Source: Platanthera guangdongensis (Eukaryota; Streptophyta; Magnoliopsida; Asparagales; Orchidaceae). From it: a stretch of 64,000 nucleotides of DNA. Location: NCBI GenBank assembly GCA_039583875.1, contig CM077162.1, positions 162,275,826 through 162,339,825 of the forward strand, read 5' to 3'. Positions 20,417-32,275 of this stretch are shown here, piece by piece. A program made the translations under genes and the position numbers. The notes beneath the pieces are model-generated. The model was not told where the DNA came from. It saw nothing but the letters and a program-made list of their open reading frames with translations, and searched no databases. The first letter of the stretch is position 1, and every line of letters starts with the position of its first letter.

Positions 20417-23400
20417 GGAAGTCATTCAGCTATTTGTAAATCTCTATATATTTAAAATTATAAATGAAATTCATCAAATAACTTAAAATCCTGGAAATCC
20501 TGCATTCAACAACTTTAATAATGTTGAAGAACAAGAAGGTGTTGATTTTGCATTTGCATGTGATAGGATAAAAATCCAATTTGATGAAGAGGATGCATTA
20601 TACAGGAGAAAAGTACATCCCATATATATATGCACGCGTTAATAAAGGAGAATTAGACAGGAGCCCTTATTCTGCTGTCATTTATATCTTCCGTCTACAT
20701 CTATACAATATTGGGATCTAAATTAACTAAACTAAATATAATAGTGAATTTTAAAAAGATCTTGTCATAGTATAAATCTCAATAATTCAAAATTGCGTTG
20801 AATAATGTAAGATGTGTAAGGTTAAGAGCCACCATCTTCTAACAAGCAAAACTGAAAATCATACAATATGATAGTAGAGTAAATGTAACTATAAATAGTT
20901 GCAGAACACCAGACAGCGAGCCACCGCAAGAAGCTTGTCTAAGGAGAAGGCATACATTACTGTTACTTGTGTACCAAAAAATGTATGGTTCTTTGAATGA
21001 GCACGAGTAAGAATGCTTCTTCACCTCCATAATATTGGCAGCTTTCATTTGTCTTCATTCAATCTGCAGCAAAAAGTTCATGGATATCCCTTGGACAGCT
21101 GTAATTATCTATATTATGATCTAGAAAATCAATGTCAGTAATCTTTCTCTAGTTCAAATGTGCATCTATCAAAAAAGCTGGGAAGGAAAATAGACAATAT
21201 GGAGAATGCAAAAGCAAAAGAAGTTTAGATTATAATGGTGATTAAGATCAAAACAGTGCAGTCCAAAATTCTTGTCAAAAAGATAGGTCAGCAAGACACG
21301 TTATTGCAATTTGTATTGATCCCAGAGACGCACTCATGTTAGTCTCAATTCTCCTACTTACACTAAATGTTTTCCCACTCTAATGTGTAACTTAAACACA
21401 TCATATCTAGAGCTATTTGTAACCCACACGAAAGTATTGATGTAATCTCATATTGGATATGTGAAAATTATCTCCATTTGGTTTCTGCTTCTTAACAATT
21501 GCTATCAGAGTCCATCAAAAATAGTTCATTAAGATTCAAGAGCAGGTGACTCCAATGACAGTTCCACGTGGATCAGTGCACTTGTAGTGCAAACATGCTT
21601 TATTTTTGAGGTGAACAAATGACCTACGTGGAGAGCTCACAAACATGGGCTACATAATATAAATATGAGGATACTTATGCCTGAAAAGAATTTTTGAAAA
21701 ACTAAAAGATAAATTTGATCCAAATATGGGTAATTAGATAAAATGTTTGGCTAAATTGAAAACTACCATATCAAATTGTGACGCCGTCAATTGTTGCAGG
21801 TATTAATAAATTAAGCATTTATGTTAATTGTGCACACCAAAGAGGCGTACATAGTATGTCATACGTAATTCCTAATTGGGTTTCAAACCATTAGATTGAT
21901 AAAAGTGATTAATCATCTAAAAATAAATACAAAGATGGCCGATTTGGGACCGGCTAAGTGCCGGATAGGAGCTGTAGACCAGTACGATGCATGGCTCGCG
22001 CGAGTCATATGCATGTGTGTCCCGTTAAGGAGACGGTTCTCCCATTTAAGAAAAGGAAACAAAGCTGATAACTCTCATTCCTTCCCAATTCACACTCATG
22101 CCTCTGCCAACTCCAGACAAAAGCCGATTGATGTTAAAGCCCACCGACGCCTTAAATATCCTCCAATTTTCATGATTTTTCTTCCTATAGCAAAGTAATC
22201 TTTTCCTCTCAACTCCACTTGACTTTGTAGGAATTTGTAGCTCCATTTTCCTTGTCTGAAAATCCTAAACATGCACTAAAATCTACAGTTTTTATATTTG
22301 TCCTCCTTTTGAGTTTCAGAGGATGTTTAGCACATGTTTTATGATTTCCCATTATTTTCATGCAAGAATCTGAAACCCTAGATGGGTAGATGGTTCTTAC
22401 GCTTGTATTTTCAGTTACCTATTTCATCTAATGTACGATTTGAGGTAGGAATGATGATCCCTTACGAAGTTAGATAAATAACTCATGTTTACACATTAGG
22501 GGCAGCAACAATCACCATCAAATTAATTAGGGAAGCCATTAATGGTTGAGGATTTGATTTAATTCTCTGTTTAGGGTAACTACATAGGCGATTATGATGT
22601 CTCCTTGCTTAGTTAGTGCAAAAATCCCTATGTATGGAATTAGGATAGCAAACCCTAAACTATTTAACCTTCCTTTATTTATAGGGAAGGGGAATAGTGA
22701 AGGTTTGTGCTGAATTGAATAAAGGCAGCAACCATAAGGCCGTCATACAAGTGTATAAGCTTGCAAGTATCGATTTTGGAAGCCTTTACATTAGGGGAAA
22801 CTTAAGTAGGGGAAAATTCCCATTTTAATTGTTAGGGAGGCAATTTTTAATAAGGAAATGGGCTGATTTTGAAGAGGTCCTGAAGGGGAAAACTGTTTTA
22901 AGCCCATAAACACCATTATGGCTTGATATTAGGACAATACACCTATGTTATTACTTTATACTATTGCAATTAGTGATTATAACATAATTAGCTAATAATA
23001 ATACTTAATTTAGGACACGGTATCCCACAGAGAGGAAGGGGAGAAGAGCAACACAAAGATAAAGGACAAGAGAAAGTAAGGGTGAGTTTCGATTTTCTGT
23101 ATTTACATTTGTTGACATATATTATGATATTAGGGTAGAAATTCTAATATACATTTGAATGGAATTCAATATAAAATGAACTATAGTAATCCATGCTTTA
23201 AGATGAGTTAATTCTCAAATGAGTTGAATAAAAGAAAAGAATGAGTAATCCTCCAGGTAAGAGAAAGGAATAAAGAAAAGAGGACACCAATTCAATGGGT
23301 TATGTTAAAAGTTAACCTAGGAGGTAGGTAGAATAACCTTCCGACATAAACATGAAAAGAAATATGATTCGTGCAAGTCAAGGGAACAAAATAAATAAGG

Positions 23401-23683
23401 CAATACGAATGTGCGAGTCAAGGGAACGTGATGAATATTGCTACATAAACGTGAGTGCGAGTCAAGGGCACATAATGAATTCATGAAATATTAATTTACT
23501 CTTAATATTGCCTATGATTGAAAGTAAATCAAGTAATATCATTTAATTATAATAGAAAGAAAATTAGTGATACGAAAGGATAAGAATAAGAGGGTTAATT
23601 GATTACAAAAATACAGACATAAGAAAAACTACAAGAAAGAAATGCATATATAAGGCAATAAGAACCTATGATTATAACACAAC
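20417..23683. other. AT-rich region without recognised gene
   Basis: I find no convincing coding region on either strand. Minor features: CTTAACAATTGCTATCAGAGTCC at about 21,492-21,514 looks like the end of a decayed LTR next to a Met-type primer site, followed by a few gag-like words (EKLKDKFDPN in broken frame near 21,700). Three loose copies of GTGCGAGTCAAGGG(A/C)AC occur at about 23,372-23,475. The rest is simple AT-rich DNA. Confidence 0.45.
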
Positions 23684-24428
23684 ATGCAAGCCTTTATCCC
23701 ACTATAGTGGGGTCGGCTATATGGATTCTTTGTCGCCATTGCTCCCTATCTTTAGTCATAATCTCACTGATGTCCAAGTACATAATGTCTTCCCTTATAG
23801 TTTCATTCCAAGTTTTTATAGGTCTACCCCTCCCTCATTTAACATGTCAAGTGACTAGACTCTCACAACACCTAGCAAGTGCCTCTAATGGTCACCTTTG
23901 TACGTGTCCAAACCATCTTAGTCAAGATTCTCGCATCTTCTCTGGAATTGGTGTTACTCGTGTCTTATCCTTGAAACATTCATTCCATTTTATCCAGTCT
24001 CGTGTATCCACACATCCACCAAAGCATTCTCATTTCCGCAACTCCCATTTTCTGCTCATGTACACAATTCACTGCCCAACACTTAGAACCATAGAGCATT
24101 GCTGGTCTAATTGCAGTACGGTAAAACTTGTCGTTAAGTTTTAATGGAACTTTACGATCACACGACATCCCTGACGCGCCTCTCCACTTCAACCAACCCG
24201 CTTGGATTCTGTGTCACATCTTTATCAATACCTTCATCTTTTTGAACTATTGATCCAAGATATTTAAAACAGTCAATACAGGAAATATCTTGATCACCCA
24301 ACTTAATAATGAAGTCATCCGTCCTTCTTGCACTGCTAAATTTAAGCTCCATATACACCATCTTTGTCATGCTCAACATAAAACCCTTTTTTTCTATGGT
24401 GTCTCGCCAAGATTCAAGTTGTGTTTAC
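23684..24428 (-). pseudogene. LINE (L1-type) RT C-terminal part and 3' end
   Basis: On the minus strand: YMELKFSSARRTDDFIIKLG, DISCIDCFKYLGSIVQKDEG, KFYRTAIRPAMLYGSKCWAV and EQKMGVAEMRMLWWMCGYTR. These are hallmarks of the conserved C-terminal region of a widespread plant LINE-1 RT. A 3' end with the characteristic CCCACTATAGTGGGGTCGGC (about 23,698-23,717 on the + strand) follows. Frameshifts and stops are frequent. The upstream half lies at 37,964-38,250, displaced by the insertion of element C. Confidence 0.88.
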
Positions 24429-24542
24429 AGTTGTAATATGTTATGTTCAAGTCTGGGTAGTATTGTAATTTTACTGTGTTTAGGTTTCCCTTACTCAAGT
24501 ATATAAGATATTTATGTTCGCCAAGATTCAAGTTGTGTTTAT
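24404..24542 (+). repeat. 114-bp tandem duplication across the LINE / element C boundary
   Basis: The segment starting TCGCCAAGATTCAAG at 24,404 recurs at 24,518. It contains 25 bp of LINE flank and the first part of the C 5' LTR, followed by a short filler (TATTTATGT). Since it spans host and insertion, it arose after C inserted. Confidence 0.85.
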
Positions 24543-24664
24543 AGTTGTAATATGTTATGTTCAAGTCTGGGTAGTATTGTAATTTTACTGTGTTTAGGTT
24601 TCCCTTACTCAAGTATATAAGAGTAAGGGACCGCTCTCTTAATTATTCAGTTTTGCATTCCACT
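24543..24664 (+). repeat. Element C 5' LTR (primer-site-proximal copy)
   Basis: 122 bp AGTTGTAATATG...GCATTCCACT, matching 37,835-37,958. It includes TATATAAGAGTAAG, a probable promoter. The original left end is at 24,429 within the duplicated segment. The primer site TGGTATCAGAG (24,665-24,675) follows without a gap. Confidence 0.85.
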
Positions 24665-25132
24665 TGGTATCAGAGGAGGAGAAAAATCGTTCCTTATTCC
24701 CGTCGAGGCGAAACCAGTCGGCTCTCGTGTCGATCTCGCTATCCTCTCCCGTCGCTCTCGCCGTCGATCTCGCTCTCCTCTACCGTCGCTCCCGTCGGCT
24801 CGTCGCTCGGATCGTTCATGTCGGGCGGCACTCCTGTCGGCTGCCGAGAGGAACGCAGTTGTCGTTCCTCCATGAAGAAGCCTGCCGCATCTTCCTCTTC
24901 TTCTTCTTCATGAGTCTGCTGCCTGCTGCCGATCCAGATCCAGGCCGCCGATCCAACCTGCGGTCGATCCAGGCTTACGATCCCGTGAAACCTGCTACCT
25001 GCTGCTGATCCAGTGCTGCTGCCGATCCAAATCCCGTGAAGCCTGATGTTGTCGATCCTGTGCTGCTCCCCCGGGCTGTTGTCCTGCTTCTGGAATTAGG
25101 TGTTGCTGATCTATTGTGTCTCTTTGGTCGGT

Positions 25133-25893
25133 ATGGGTGAACCCGAGTCATCTGTCTCTTCTCCGGGCGTGATCCAGCCTCCGATGGTTGAGCCTTGCGG
25201 CCCCATGGCCACTCTAGCTCCTTGAAGATTACCACGGTTTCTCTGGATGACACGAATTACCTGGAATGGTCTCGTGCTGCTCAGCATGTCATCTGTAGTC
25301 AACAGATGTTCGGCTGTATCGATGGGTTGATTACGGAGCCTCCTGTGTCTGATCCCTCCTAGAAGCGTTGGGATTCTGAAACTCTTTGGTTGTGTCTTGG
25401 CTCCATCATTCGATGTCGCCCAAGGTCTATCAGAGTAATATGTTGATGGACTCTGCGTTCGAGATCTGGACTCGTGCTCGTGAAACTTACTCTCATATTG
25501 GTAACTCCACCCAGGTTTATGAGCTCATTCGCCGCATTTTGGAGCTTCGTCAAGGGTCAATGATTGTCTCATCATTCTTCTCTGAGTTTGAGCGCTTGTA
25601 TCAAGAACTGGACTGCTTTGCTCATTTCACTTCAGCGTGTACAGCGGATGTCATCCTGTTGAAGCAATGGGAGGACCGTTTTCGTCTTCATGTCTTCTTA
25701 ATGGGGTTGAATATGGAATTTGATGTGGTCCGGACACATGTTCTACACCGTTCTCCTCTTCCCTCCCTCCGTGAGGCGTTCATCATGATTATGGGTGATG
25801 AAGACCGCCGCAAGTCTCTCAGTGTAATGACTCCTCCAGATTGTTTCGCCTTGACGAATATTAGTCGTGGCCTCATCCCTACTCCTGCATCTT
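25133..25893 (+). pseudogene. Element C gag
   Basis: ATG at 25,133 starts MGEPESSVSSPGVIQPPMVE. A shift then leads to SLDDTNYLEWSRAAQHVI, the usual start of the copia gag core. After a further stop and shift, a long frame shows QSNMLMDSAFEIWTRARETY, YELIRRILELRQGSMIV and LFLMGLNMEFDVV-like words (here HVFLMGLNMEFDVVRTHVLH), typical of the UBN2/Retrotran_gag type of plant copia gag. The 450-bp leader before it (24,676-25,132) is CGTCG/GATCC-rich with no coding signal. Confidence 0.82.
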
Positions 25894-26476
25894 GAGTGCC
25901 TATCTGCGATTACTTTGGTCGACGGGGACACTCTCGGGAGGCATGTTTCAAACTTCATCCGCATTTGGCTCCTCCTAATCGCAGTCGTGGTCGGGGATGT
26001 GGACCTGGCCGTGTGGGCCATAGGCATAGTGGCTACCGTTCTCATGACTCTACTTACACTACTGATGTCTATGACGAGTCCCAGTCTTCGGCTTCCTCCT
26101 CTCTTATTGCTCATGAGTTGGATGTCTTTCGCCGTTTGCTTCACTCTCAATCTGATCCGGTCACTGGAAGCATCACTTCTCTTGCCACTGTTGCTATGCA
26201 TAGTGCTTATACGACCACCAGCTCACCTTCTGAATGGGTGCTCGACTCTGGTGCCACCCACCATATGACTGGTTCTGCCTCAATTTCTCTCTCTTACACT
26301 CCTTTGTCTGGTAAGGAGAAAGTTATTTCAGCTAAAGGCTCGTTGTCCTCGATTGCGGGCAAGAGCAACATTTCGTGTTCACTGTCCATTTCTCTTACCT
26401 CTGTTCTTCACGTTCCCTCTTTCCTCGCAATTTACTTTCCATCAACAATCTTACAAAATCTCTTAACTGCTTTGTA
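25894..26476 (+). pseudogene. Element C zinc knuckle and protease
   Basis: The frame opens VPICDYFGRRGHSREACF, a CCHC knuckle whose second Cys is Phe. An Arg/Gly-rich and Ser-rich linker leads to the protease motif WVLDSGATHHMTG near 26,240, then ISAKGSLSSIAGK and SLTSVLHVPSF, the conserved copia protease tail. The frame ends at 26,476, before the GAG-pre-integrase block. Confidence 0.83.
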
Positions 26477-26493
26477 ATATTCTTTCCTGATTC

Positions 26494-27805
26494 TTGTGTT
26501 TGGAACTGGGTACGAAGCGGAACATTGGTAGTGGTAGGTGCAGTGACGGCTTGTACTACATGGACACTCCTCGTTCTCAGGCACTTTCCAGTTCTACAGT
26601 TACTGCAGAGGATGTTCACCGTTGGCATCTACATTTGGGACACCCGTCCTCTGTCTACCTGCAAAAATTATCTCCTGTTTTTTTACCTTTTCTTTAGAAT
26701 TTTTCTTGTGATATTTGCGATCGATCTAAACATTGCGACAGACCTCTTCGCATCTTTCTTTTCCTAGTAGCACCCCTGTTGATGTTATACATTCGACCCC
26801 CGTTGTATCGTTGACTGGTTTTCGATGGTTTGTCACCTTTATTGATTGTTTCTCGCGTACTATAAGGTTTATCTATTAAAAAAGAAAAGTGAAATTTTTT
26901 CATAATTTCAAGTCTTTCATAACATGGTGAAAAATCAATTTATTGTCACTATCTGTGTTCTTCGAAGTCATGGGGGGGGGGGGGGGGGATTATGACGATC
27001 GTGGTTCATTTGGCGCGTACCTTACCTCTCACGGTATCATCCACCAGAAAACTTGTGCTTACACATCTACGCAGAACGGAGTGGTCAAACGAAAAAATCG
27101 ACATCTACTCGAGGTTGCTCGTTTTCTCCTCTTGACGATGCACCTTCCTAAACCATATTGGGGAGATGCGGTGCTTACTGCTGCACATCTTATTAATCAT
27201 CTTCCTTCTCGTGTTCTCTCCTTTACTACTCGTTTAGCCCGTCTCTCTACCTCTGGAGTGGTTCATACTTCTCATTTGTCAGCCCGTGTTTTTGGGTGCG
27301 TATGTTACGTGCATGTGCACCAACCTCAACGTGACAAACTTGAACATCGGGCTCAACGTTGTGTCCTCATTGGCTATTCCTCCACGACCAAGGGTATCGC
27401 TGTTATCACCCTCCTTCCTGGCATATGTTCTGCACCATGGATTTTACTTTCCGTGAGGGGGAGTCCTTCCCATCCTCGACTCATGTTCTTCATCAGGGGG
27501 AGAGTACTTCTCCTACGAATGATGTTACTACTGTCCCTGTGCCTCTTCTCTCGTCATCCTCCTCTAGTCTTTCACCTTCTTCTACGGATGTTCCCAGAGC
27601 TCCTCTCATCCCAATACCGGACTCCTCTACTATGATCTCTCTTTTTCCCCATGTATACCACCGTCGTTCAGGTACACAGGTCACCGCTGCTCCGCCTCTA
27701 CCAGTATTGACTTTGGACTCAGATTCTGATGATGTCGACCTGCATATGCCTCTTGTCTTGCTAAAAAAGGATAAAACCTACTTCCACACAACATCCGATT
27801 TCTAA
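26494..27805 (+). pseudogene. Element C GAG-pre-integrase and integrase
   Basis: DGLYYMDTP and VHRWHLHLGHPS mark the pre-integrase zinc region. The core is badly damaged: after GFRWFVTFIDCFSRTI there are stops, then a run of 17 G at 26,972-26,988 where relatives encode SDNGGE(Y/F). The second Asp is replaced (RSH before the Gly run), and the third acidic residue is Lys (NGVVKRKNRHLLE for NGVVERKNRHLLE). The C-terminal domain follows: LTAAHLINHLPSRVL, FGCVCYVHVH, then a Ser/Pro-rich linker. This integrase could not be active. Confidence 0.85.
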
Positions 27806-27846
27806 TTATGTGGTTTATAGTCATCTTACTCTGATTCATCAGACAT

Positions 27847-28997
27847 TTGTCTCATCTCTCTCTAGTTGTTATTCCCAAGACATGGCAAGAAGCATTGGCA
27901 ATACCGACTTGGACACAGGCTATGCGTGATGAGATGTCCTCCTTGGACAAAAATCATAAGTGGGACATCTCCGCTCTCCTTTCCGTAAAGAAAGCTATAG
28001 GTTCCAGGTGGGTATTTTCGGTTAAGCAGAACCAAGATGGCAAGGTGGAACGGTACAAAGCGTGTCTTGTCGCTCAAGGATACACCCAGACTCAAGCAGT
28101 TGATTACCTGGAGACTTTTGCTCCTGTAGCAAAAATGGACTCTATTCGGGTCTTGTTATCATGTGCAGCCTGTATGGACTGGGAACTTCATCAACTAGAC
28201 GTGAAAATGTGTTTCTCCAAGGTGAGCTTGAGGAGGAGGTGTACATGAAATTCCCTCCTGATTTTGTGAAGAAAGGATCTGAAGGGTTCATCTGCCGCCT
28301 AAGGAAATCATTATATGGCCTGAAGCAATCTCTAAGGGCCTAGTTTGGAAGATTCCTCACAACAATGCTCAAGTTTGGGTACAAGCAAACCCAATCAGAT
28401 CATACCATGTTCATCCGGAGACATGAACAGCGTGTTGTGATTCTCATTGTCTACGTGGATGACATCGTGATTACTGGAAATGATACAGAGGAGATCGTCA
28501 ACCTCAAGACCCTCTTAACGGCTGAATTTGAAGTGAAGGACTTGGGATGATTGTAATACTTCCTGGGCATCAAAGTGATTAGATCGGAGAGTGATATCTT
28601 TATATCCCAACGGAAGTACATATTAGATTTACTAAAGGAAACGGGTATGCTTGGTTGTGTTCCCGCGAACACCCCTATGGAGGAAAATCACAGGAATTGA
28701 GGAAGATGGTAATGGTGATCATGTTGATGTATCACGATACCAAAGATTGGTCCGGAAAACTTATATATCTATCTCATACACGTCCCGACATTACATATGC
28801 AGTTGGTATTCTTAGTAGATATATGCATTCTCCTAGAATTAGGCATCAAGAAGCGGTGTATCGTCTACTTTGGTATTTGAAGAAAACTCCTGGTCGTGGC
28901 CTCCTATTCTCTAGGAACAACAATTTGGAGATTGAGGTTTTTACTGACGCTGATTGGGTCGGTTGCCAGGATGATAGGAAGTCCACAACAAGATACT
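27847..28997 (+). pseudogene. Element C reverse transcriptase and first part of RNase H
   Basis: Motifs in order: [66 protein letters not shown], a frameshift near 28,210, [23 protein letters not shown] then TAG, VILIVYVDDIVITGND (YVDD at about 28,450), QRKYILDLLKETGML, SHTRPDITYAVGILSRYMHS and FTDADWVGCQDDRKSTTRY. RNase H is cut at 28,997 by element D, and its remainder lies at 37,419-37,826. Confidence 0.9.
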
Positions 28998-31089
28998 TGT
29001 TGACGCGCGAAAACGGCACCGCCTAGTTAACACGGAGGAGTGTTCGATCTCACGGGCAAGGTGAAGAAGTGGATGAAGGTTGCGGGGTTGATGAGAAAGA
29101 GAGGAAGCTTATGAGTGCTCGAGAGTGGAGCAAGCGCTTGTTCAAGGGTTACGGGGATAGAGGAGAGGTTTGTTGTGAGCAGCCGGGAAGGCTGATGATC
29201 AGCGGAGAAGGTTGATCAGGAGCTGTCGAGCAGACGGTTACTTTGACGGTTGTGCTTGCAGGTTGACGCCGAGGGAGCTAAGCTGAGCTGAGAAGAAGAA
29301 AGGGGGCCGCTAGCAGCGGCAACAGCAGACTACGCCCGCCGCGGCTTAAATGTTACTCTTGCGACGAGCTTTCCTTTGGATTAATATTGAGTTATTACAG
29401 CTTGCTAATACACCTTTACAAGAAAGCAATAAATGGGTACAAATGGGAAGCTGGCGGCTAAGGAAAGAGTGCCAGAATAGGCTGTGCGGACTGAAGAGCC
29501 AGGTCGGCAGGCCGCGCGACTAAGGGAAGAGAGGAGATCGCGCGGTCTGGCAACTGAAGCCGGCAGGACACGCGACTAAGGAAAGAAAAGAGATCCGCAA
29601 GGACTGGGAACTGAGTCCGGCAGGCCGCGCGACTAAGGGCAGAGAGAAGGTGCGGACTGAGAAGAGGAGTCTGCAGGGGTTGACTGCTTGAGCTTGCTGT
29701 GGGCTGTCTTCGAGCGTGAGCACCTTGGCGATGTTGTGTCCCCCCAAATGAGAGGCATGAGGGTCTATTTATACGGCACGAGGAGGCAACGGCTTCAGGT
29801 GACGTTACCCCCGGTGAGACGGTAACTTGAGCGAGAAGAGGATGGAGTTCGCCGAGTCCGCAACAGGCCGCGCGGACTGGGGCTTGCTTCTGGGACTGGT
29901 CCTGCTGACGGCGGACTGGGAAGAATCCGCCCCTACTGAGCTGTTCGAGCACCGCGCCAAGATTGCGCGGGCTGAGGGACTTATCCTCCTGTTGCTAGGA
30001 GGCGGGAGCTGGAAGCCGAGTGGCGGACTGCGAGGAGAATCCGCGAAGTCCGCAGCTGCTGAACTGAGCACGCGTTAAGGGTTGCGAGCTGAGGAGGTAT
30101 TCGCCGAGTCCGCAGAGTCCGCACAAGGCTGCGCGGTCTGGGACTGCCTTGAGGAGGTTCTGCTAACTGGCAAGGCTGGGAGGAGTCTGCCACTACAGTT
30201 CGAGCCCGCGCCAAGACTGCGGGCTGAGAGGGGTTGACCTTGTTGCTGGAGAGAAGCGAATGCTGGAAGCTGGGGTGGACTGCTAGAGGAATCCGCTGAG
30301 TCCGCGAGGCCCGCGCCTGCTGACAAGCTGAGTCCGCCTATATTATTGAACGAGGCGGCTGACTGCTGAAACTGCTGGGGTTCATCAATGTAGGCGGACA
30401 GGAAGGCCGACTGCACTCCGAGTCCGCCCAGCTCGTGATGAACTGGATGTGGCTGCTGATCTTTGCGGGTAACCGGAGAGCTGGAGCGTCCGCGCTTCTT
30501 AGGCAGACTAAGAGCGTAAGCTGAATGCCCATGCTGCTGGAGTCAGCCACTGTTGAAATGGAAGTTGTCGCACCTTCTGGGTGACAAGGGATGGGCGACC
30601 TGCCGGACTGACAAGGCAGGCCGCGCGTGCTGGCGAGGTGGAAACTAGGGTAGCTGGCTGGCTGCCTAGGGGCAGGTCGCCACCTTTGTTTGGCAGGTTT
30701 GAGCGGTCTGGGCGGATAGACATTCGAGTCCGTCAACATTGGATGTCACCTGTCAGGAGCGGGCTAAGTAGCGGCTTGTTGCCGGCCTGGACGGATAGAC
30801 ATCCGAGTCCGGCAAAGGAGGCACTTGTTCAGAAGATTGTGGTTTAGCTAACAAGGGGTGCGGCCTGCAGGGGCGGACTGCAGAAGCAGTCAGCGGCACC
30901 TGCCGACCAAAGGGACAAGGCGTGGCCTCGGTGGTCAGACCGCTGAAACCGCCCAAGCCGCGCGGCCTGAGCACACAGAAAATTCTGTCGGCCCATCCTA
31001 AGACGACGCGACCTCGAGGAGGAAACTGGAACAGGCCGCGACTAGCGAGCTGGCTACCTTGGGAAGGATCGCCGATTTCGGGGTTAACA
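28998..31089 (-). repeat. Element D 3' LTR
   Basis: 2,092 bp, partner of 35,319-37,413, with scattered substitutions and small indels. A minus-strand TATA box (TATAAATA) lies at 29,766-29,773. The LTR is saturated with AGTCCGC/GCGGACT words. Open frames inside it are by-products of its GC-rich composition. Confidence 0.92.
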
Positions 31090-31329
31090 TAATCCCCACA
31101 CTTTTTAAGTTCAGAAGGGAACTTCGAAAAAGTTGGAGAACCCGCGAAAATCGTGATCCACCCCAAAGGAAAAGAAGGTGGCAAGGAGAGATAGAAGATG
31201 ATGTCTCTCCTTATAACTTTGGTAATGTCTGTCTTTTTCCTGCAAAAGAAAAAATTAGTGTAGGCATGTATGGAAGGTACATCTTGCGCGTACCTGGATT
31301 TGTCTTTGCAAAACGAAGATGTGTCTTCT

Positions 31330-32275
31330 ACTGAGTTCTGCAAAATGAAGGTGAGAGGAGAGTATAAGGAGCATAATAACTTGCAAGTACATGGTGGAGA
31401 CTTGCAAGCACATGTTATCCTCTGCAAAAGGAAGAGTGAGGAGTATGTCAGAAAGAAAGAAAAAATGAATTGCAAGTACCTGAAAGGAACTTGCAAGTGT
31501 TTGTTGATTTCTGCAAAAGAGAAGTTAGAAGAAATATGGGAGTAGAGAGAAGCCGTAAATACCTGAAGGCAACTTGCAGTGTTGATCTCTGCAAAAGAAG
31601 AGTTAGAAGCAGACATAATATATGAGAGTAACTTGCAAGTACCTGTGAAGAAACTTGCAACCATCTGCTGATCTCTGCAAAATGAGAGTTAGAAGCAGAC
31701 ATAATATATGAGAGTGACTTGCAAGTACCTGTGAAGAAAACTTGCAAGTATCTGCTGATCTCTGTAAGAGGAAAGTTAGAAGCAGACATAATATATGAAA
31801 GACTAAGATGCAAGTACCTGAGTAAGACTTGCAGATGTCTGCTAATCACTGTAAAAAGAAGAGTGAGCAGCAGACATAATATATGGGAGTAGCTTGTAAG
31901 TACCTGTGAAGAAAATTGCAAGCATCTGTTGATCTTTGCAAAATGAGAGTTAGAAGCAGACATAATATATGAGAGTAGCTTGCAAGTACATGTGAAGAAA
32001 ACTTGCAAGTATCTGTTGATCTCTGCAAGAGGAGAGTTAGAAGCAGACATAATATATGAAAGACTAAGCTGCAAGTACCTGGGTAAGACTTACAGGTGTC
32101 TGCTAATCACTGCAAAGAGAAGAGTGAGCAACAGACATAGTATATGGGAGTAGCTTGAAAGTACATGTGAAGAAACTTGCAAGCATCTGCTGATCTCTGC
32201 AAAAGAAGAGTTAGGAGCAGACATAATATTTGGGAGTAGCTTGCAAGTACCTGTGAAGAAACTTGCGAATGTTAA
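31330..32275. repeat. 86/87/88-bp tandem array with a 261-bp higher-order period in element D
   Basis: Taking AGACATA as phase mark, copies fall at 31,611, 31,697, 31,784, 31,872, 31,958, 32,045, 32,133 and 32,219: spacing 86, 87, 88, 86, 87, 88, 86. Units one period of three apart are most alike; the variant with GACTAAG(A/C)TGCAAGTACCTG recurs exactly 261 bp later. Each unit carries CTTGCAAGTACCTG and CTGATCTCTGCAA. More diverged copies extend left to about 31,330. The array lies just inside the 3' LTR, as in element B. Confidence 0.92.

Noticed and set aside
20839..21048. 69-codon minus-strand frame ending SYCMIFSFAC
   Set aside because: No recognisable domain, no splice or promoter context, and length within chance expectation.
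29458..31664. Many Ser/Pro/Ala-rich frames in and beside the D LTRs
   Set aside because: They follow the AGTCCGC-rich composition of the LTR or the tandem array and appear in several frames at once, without domains.
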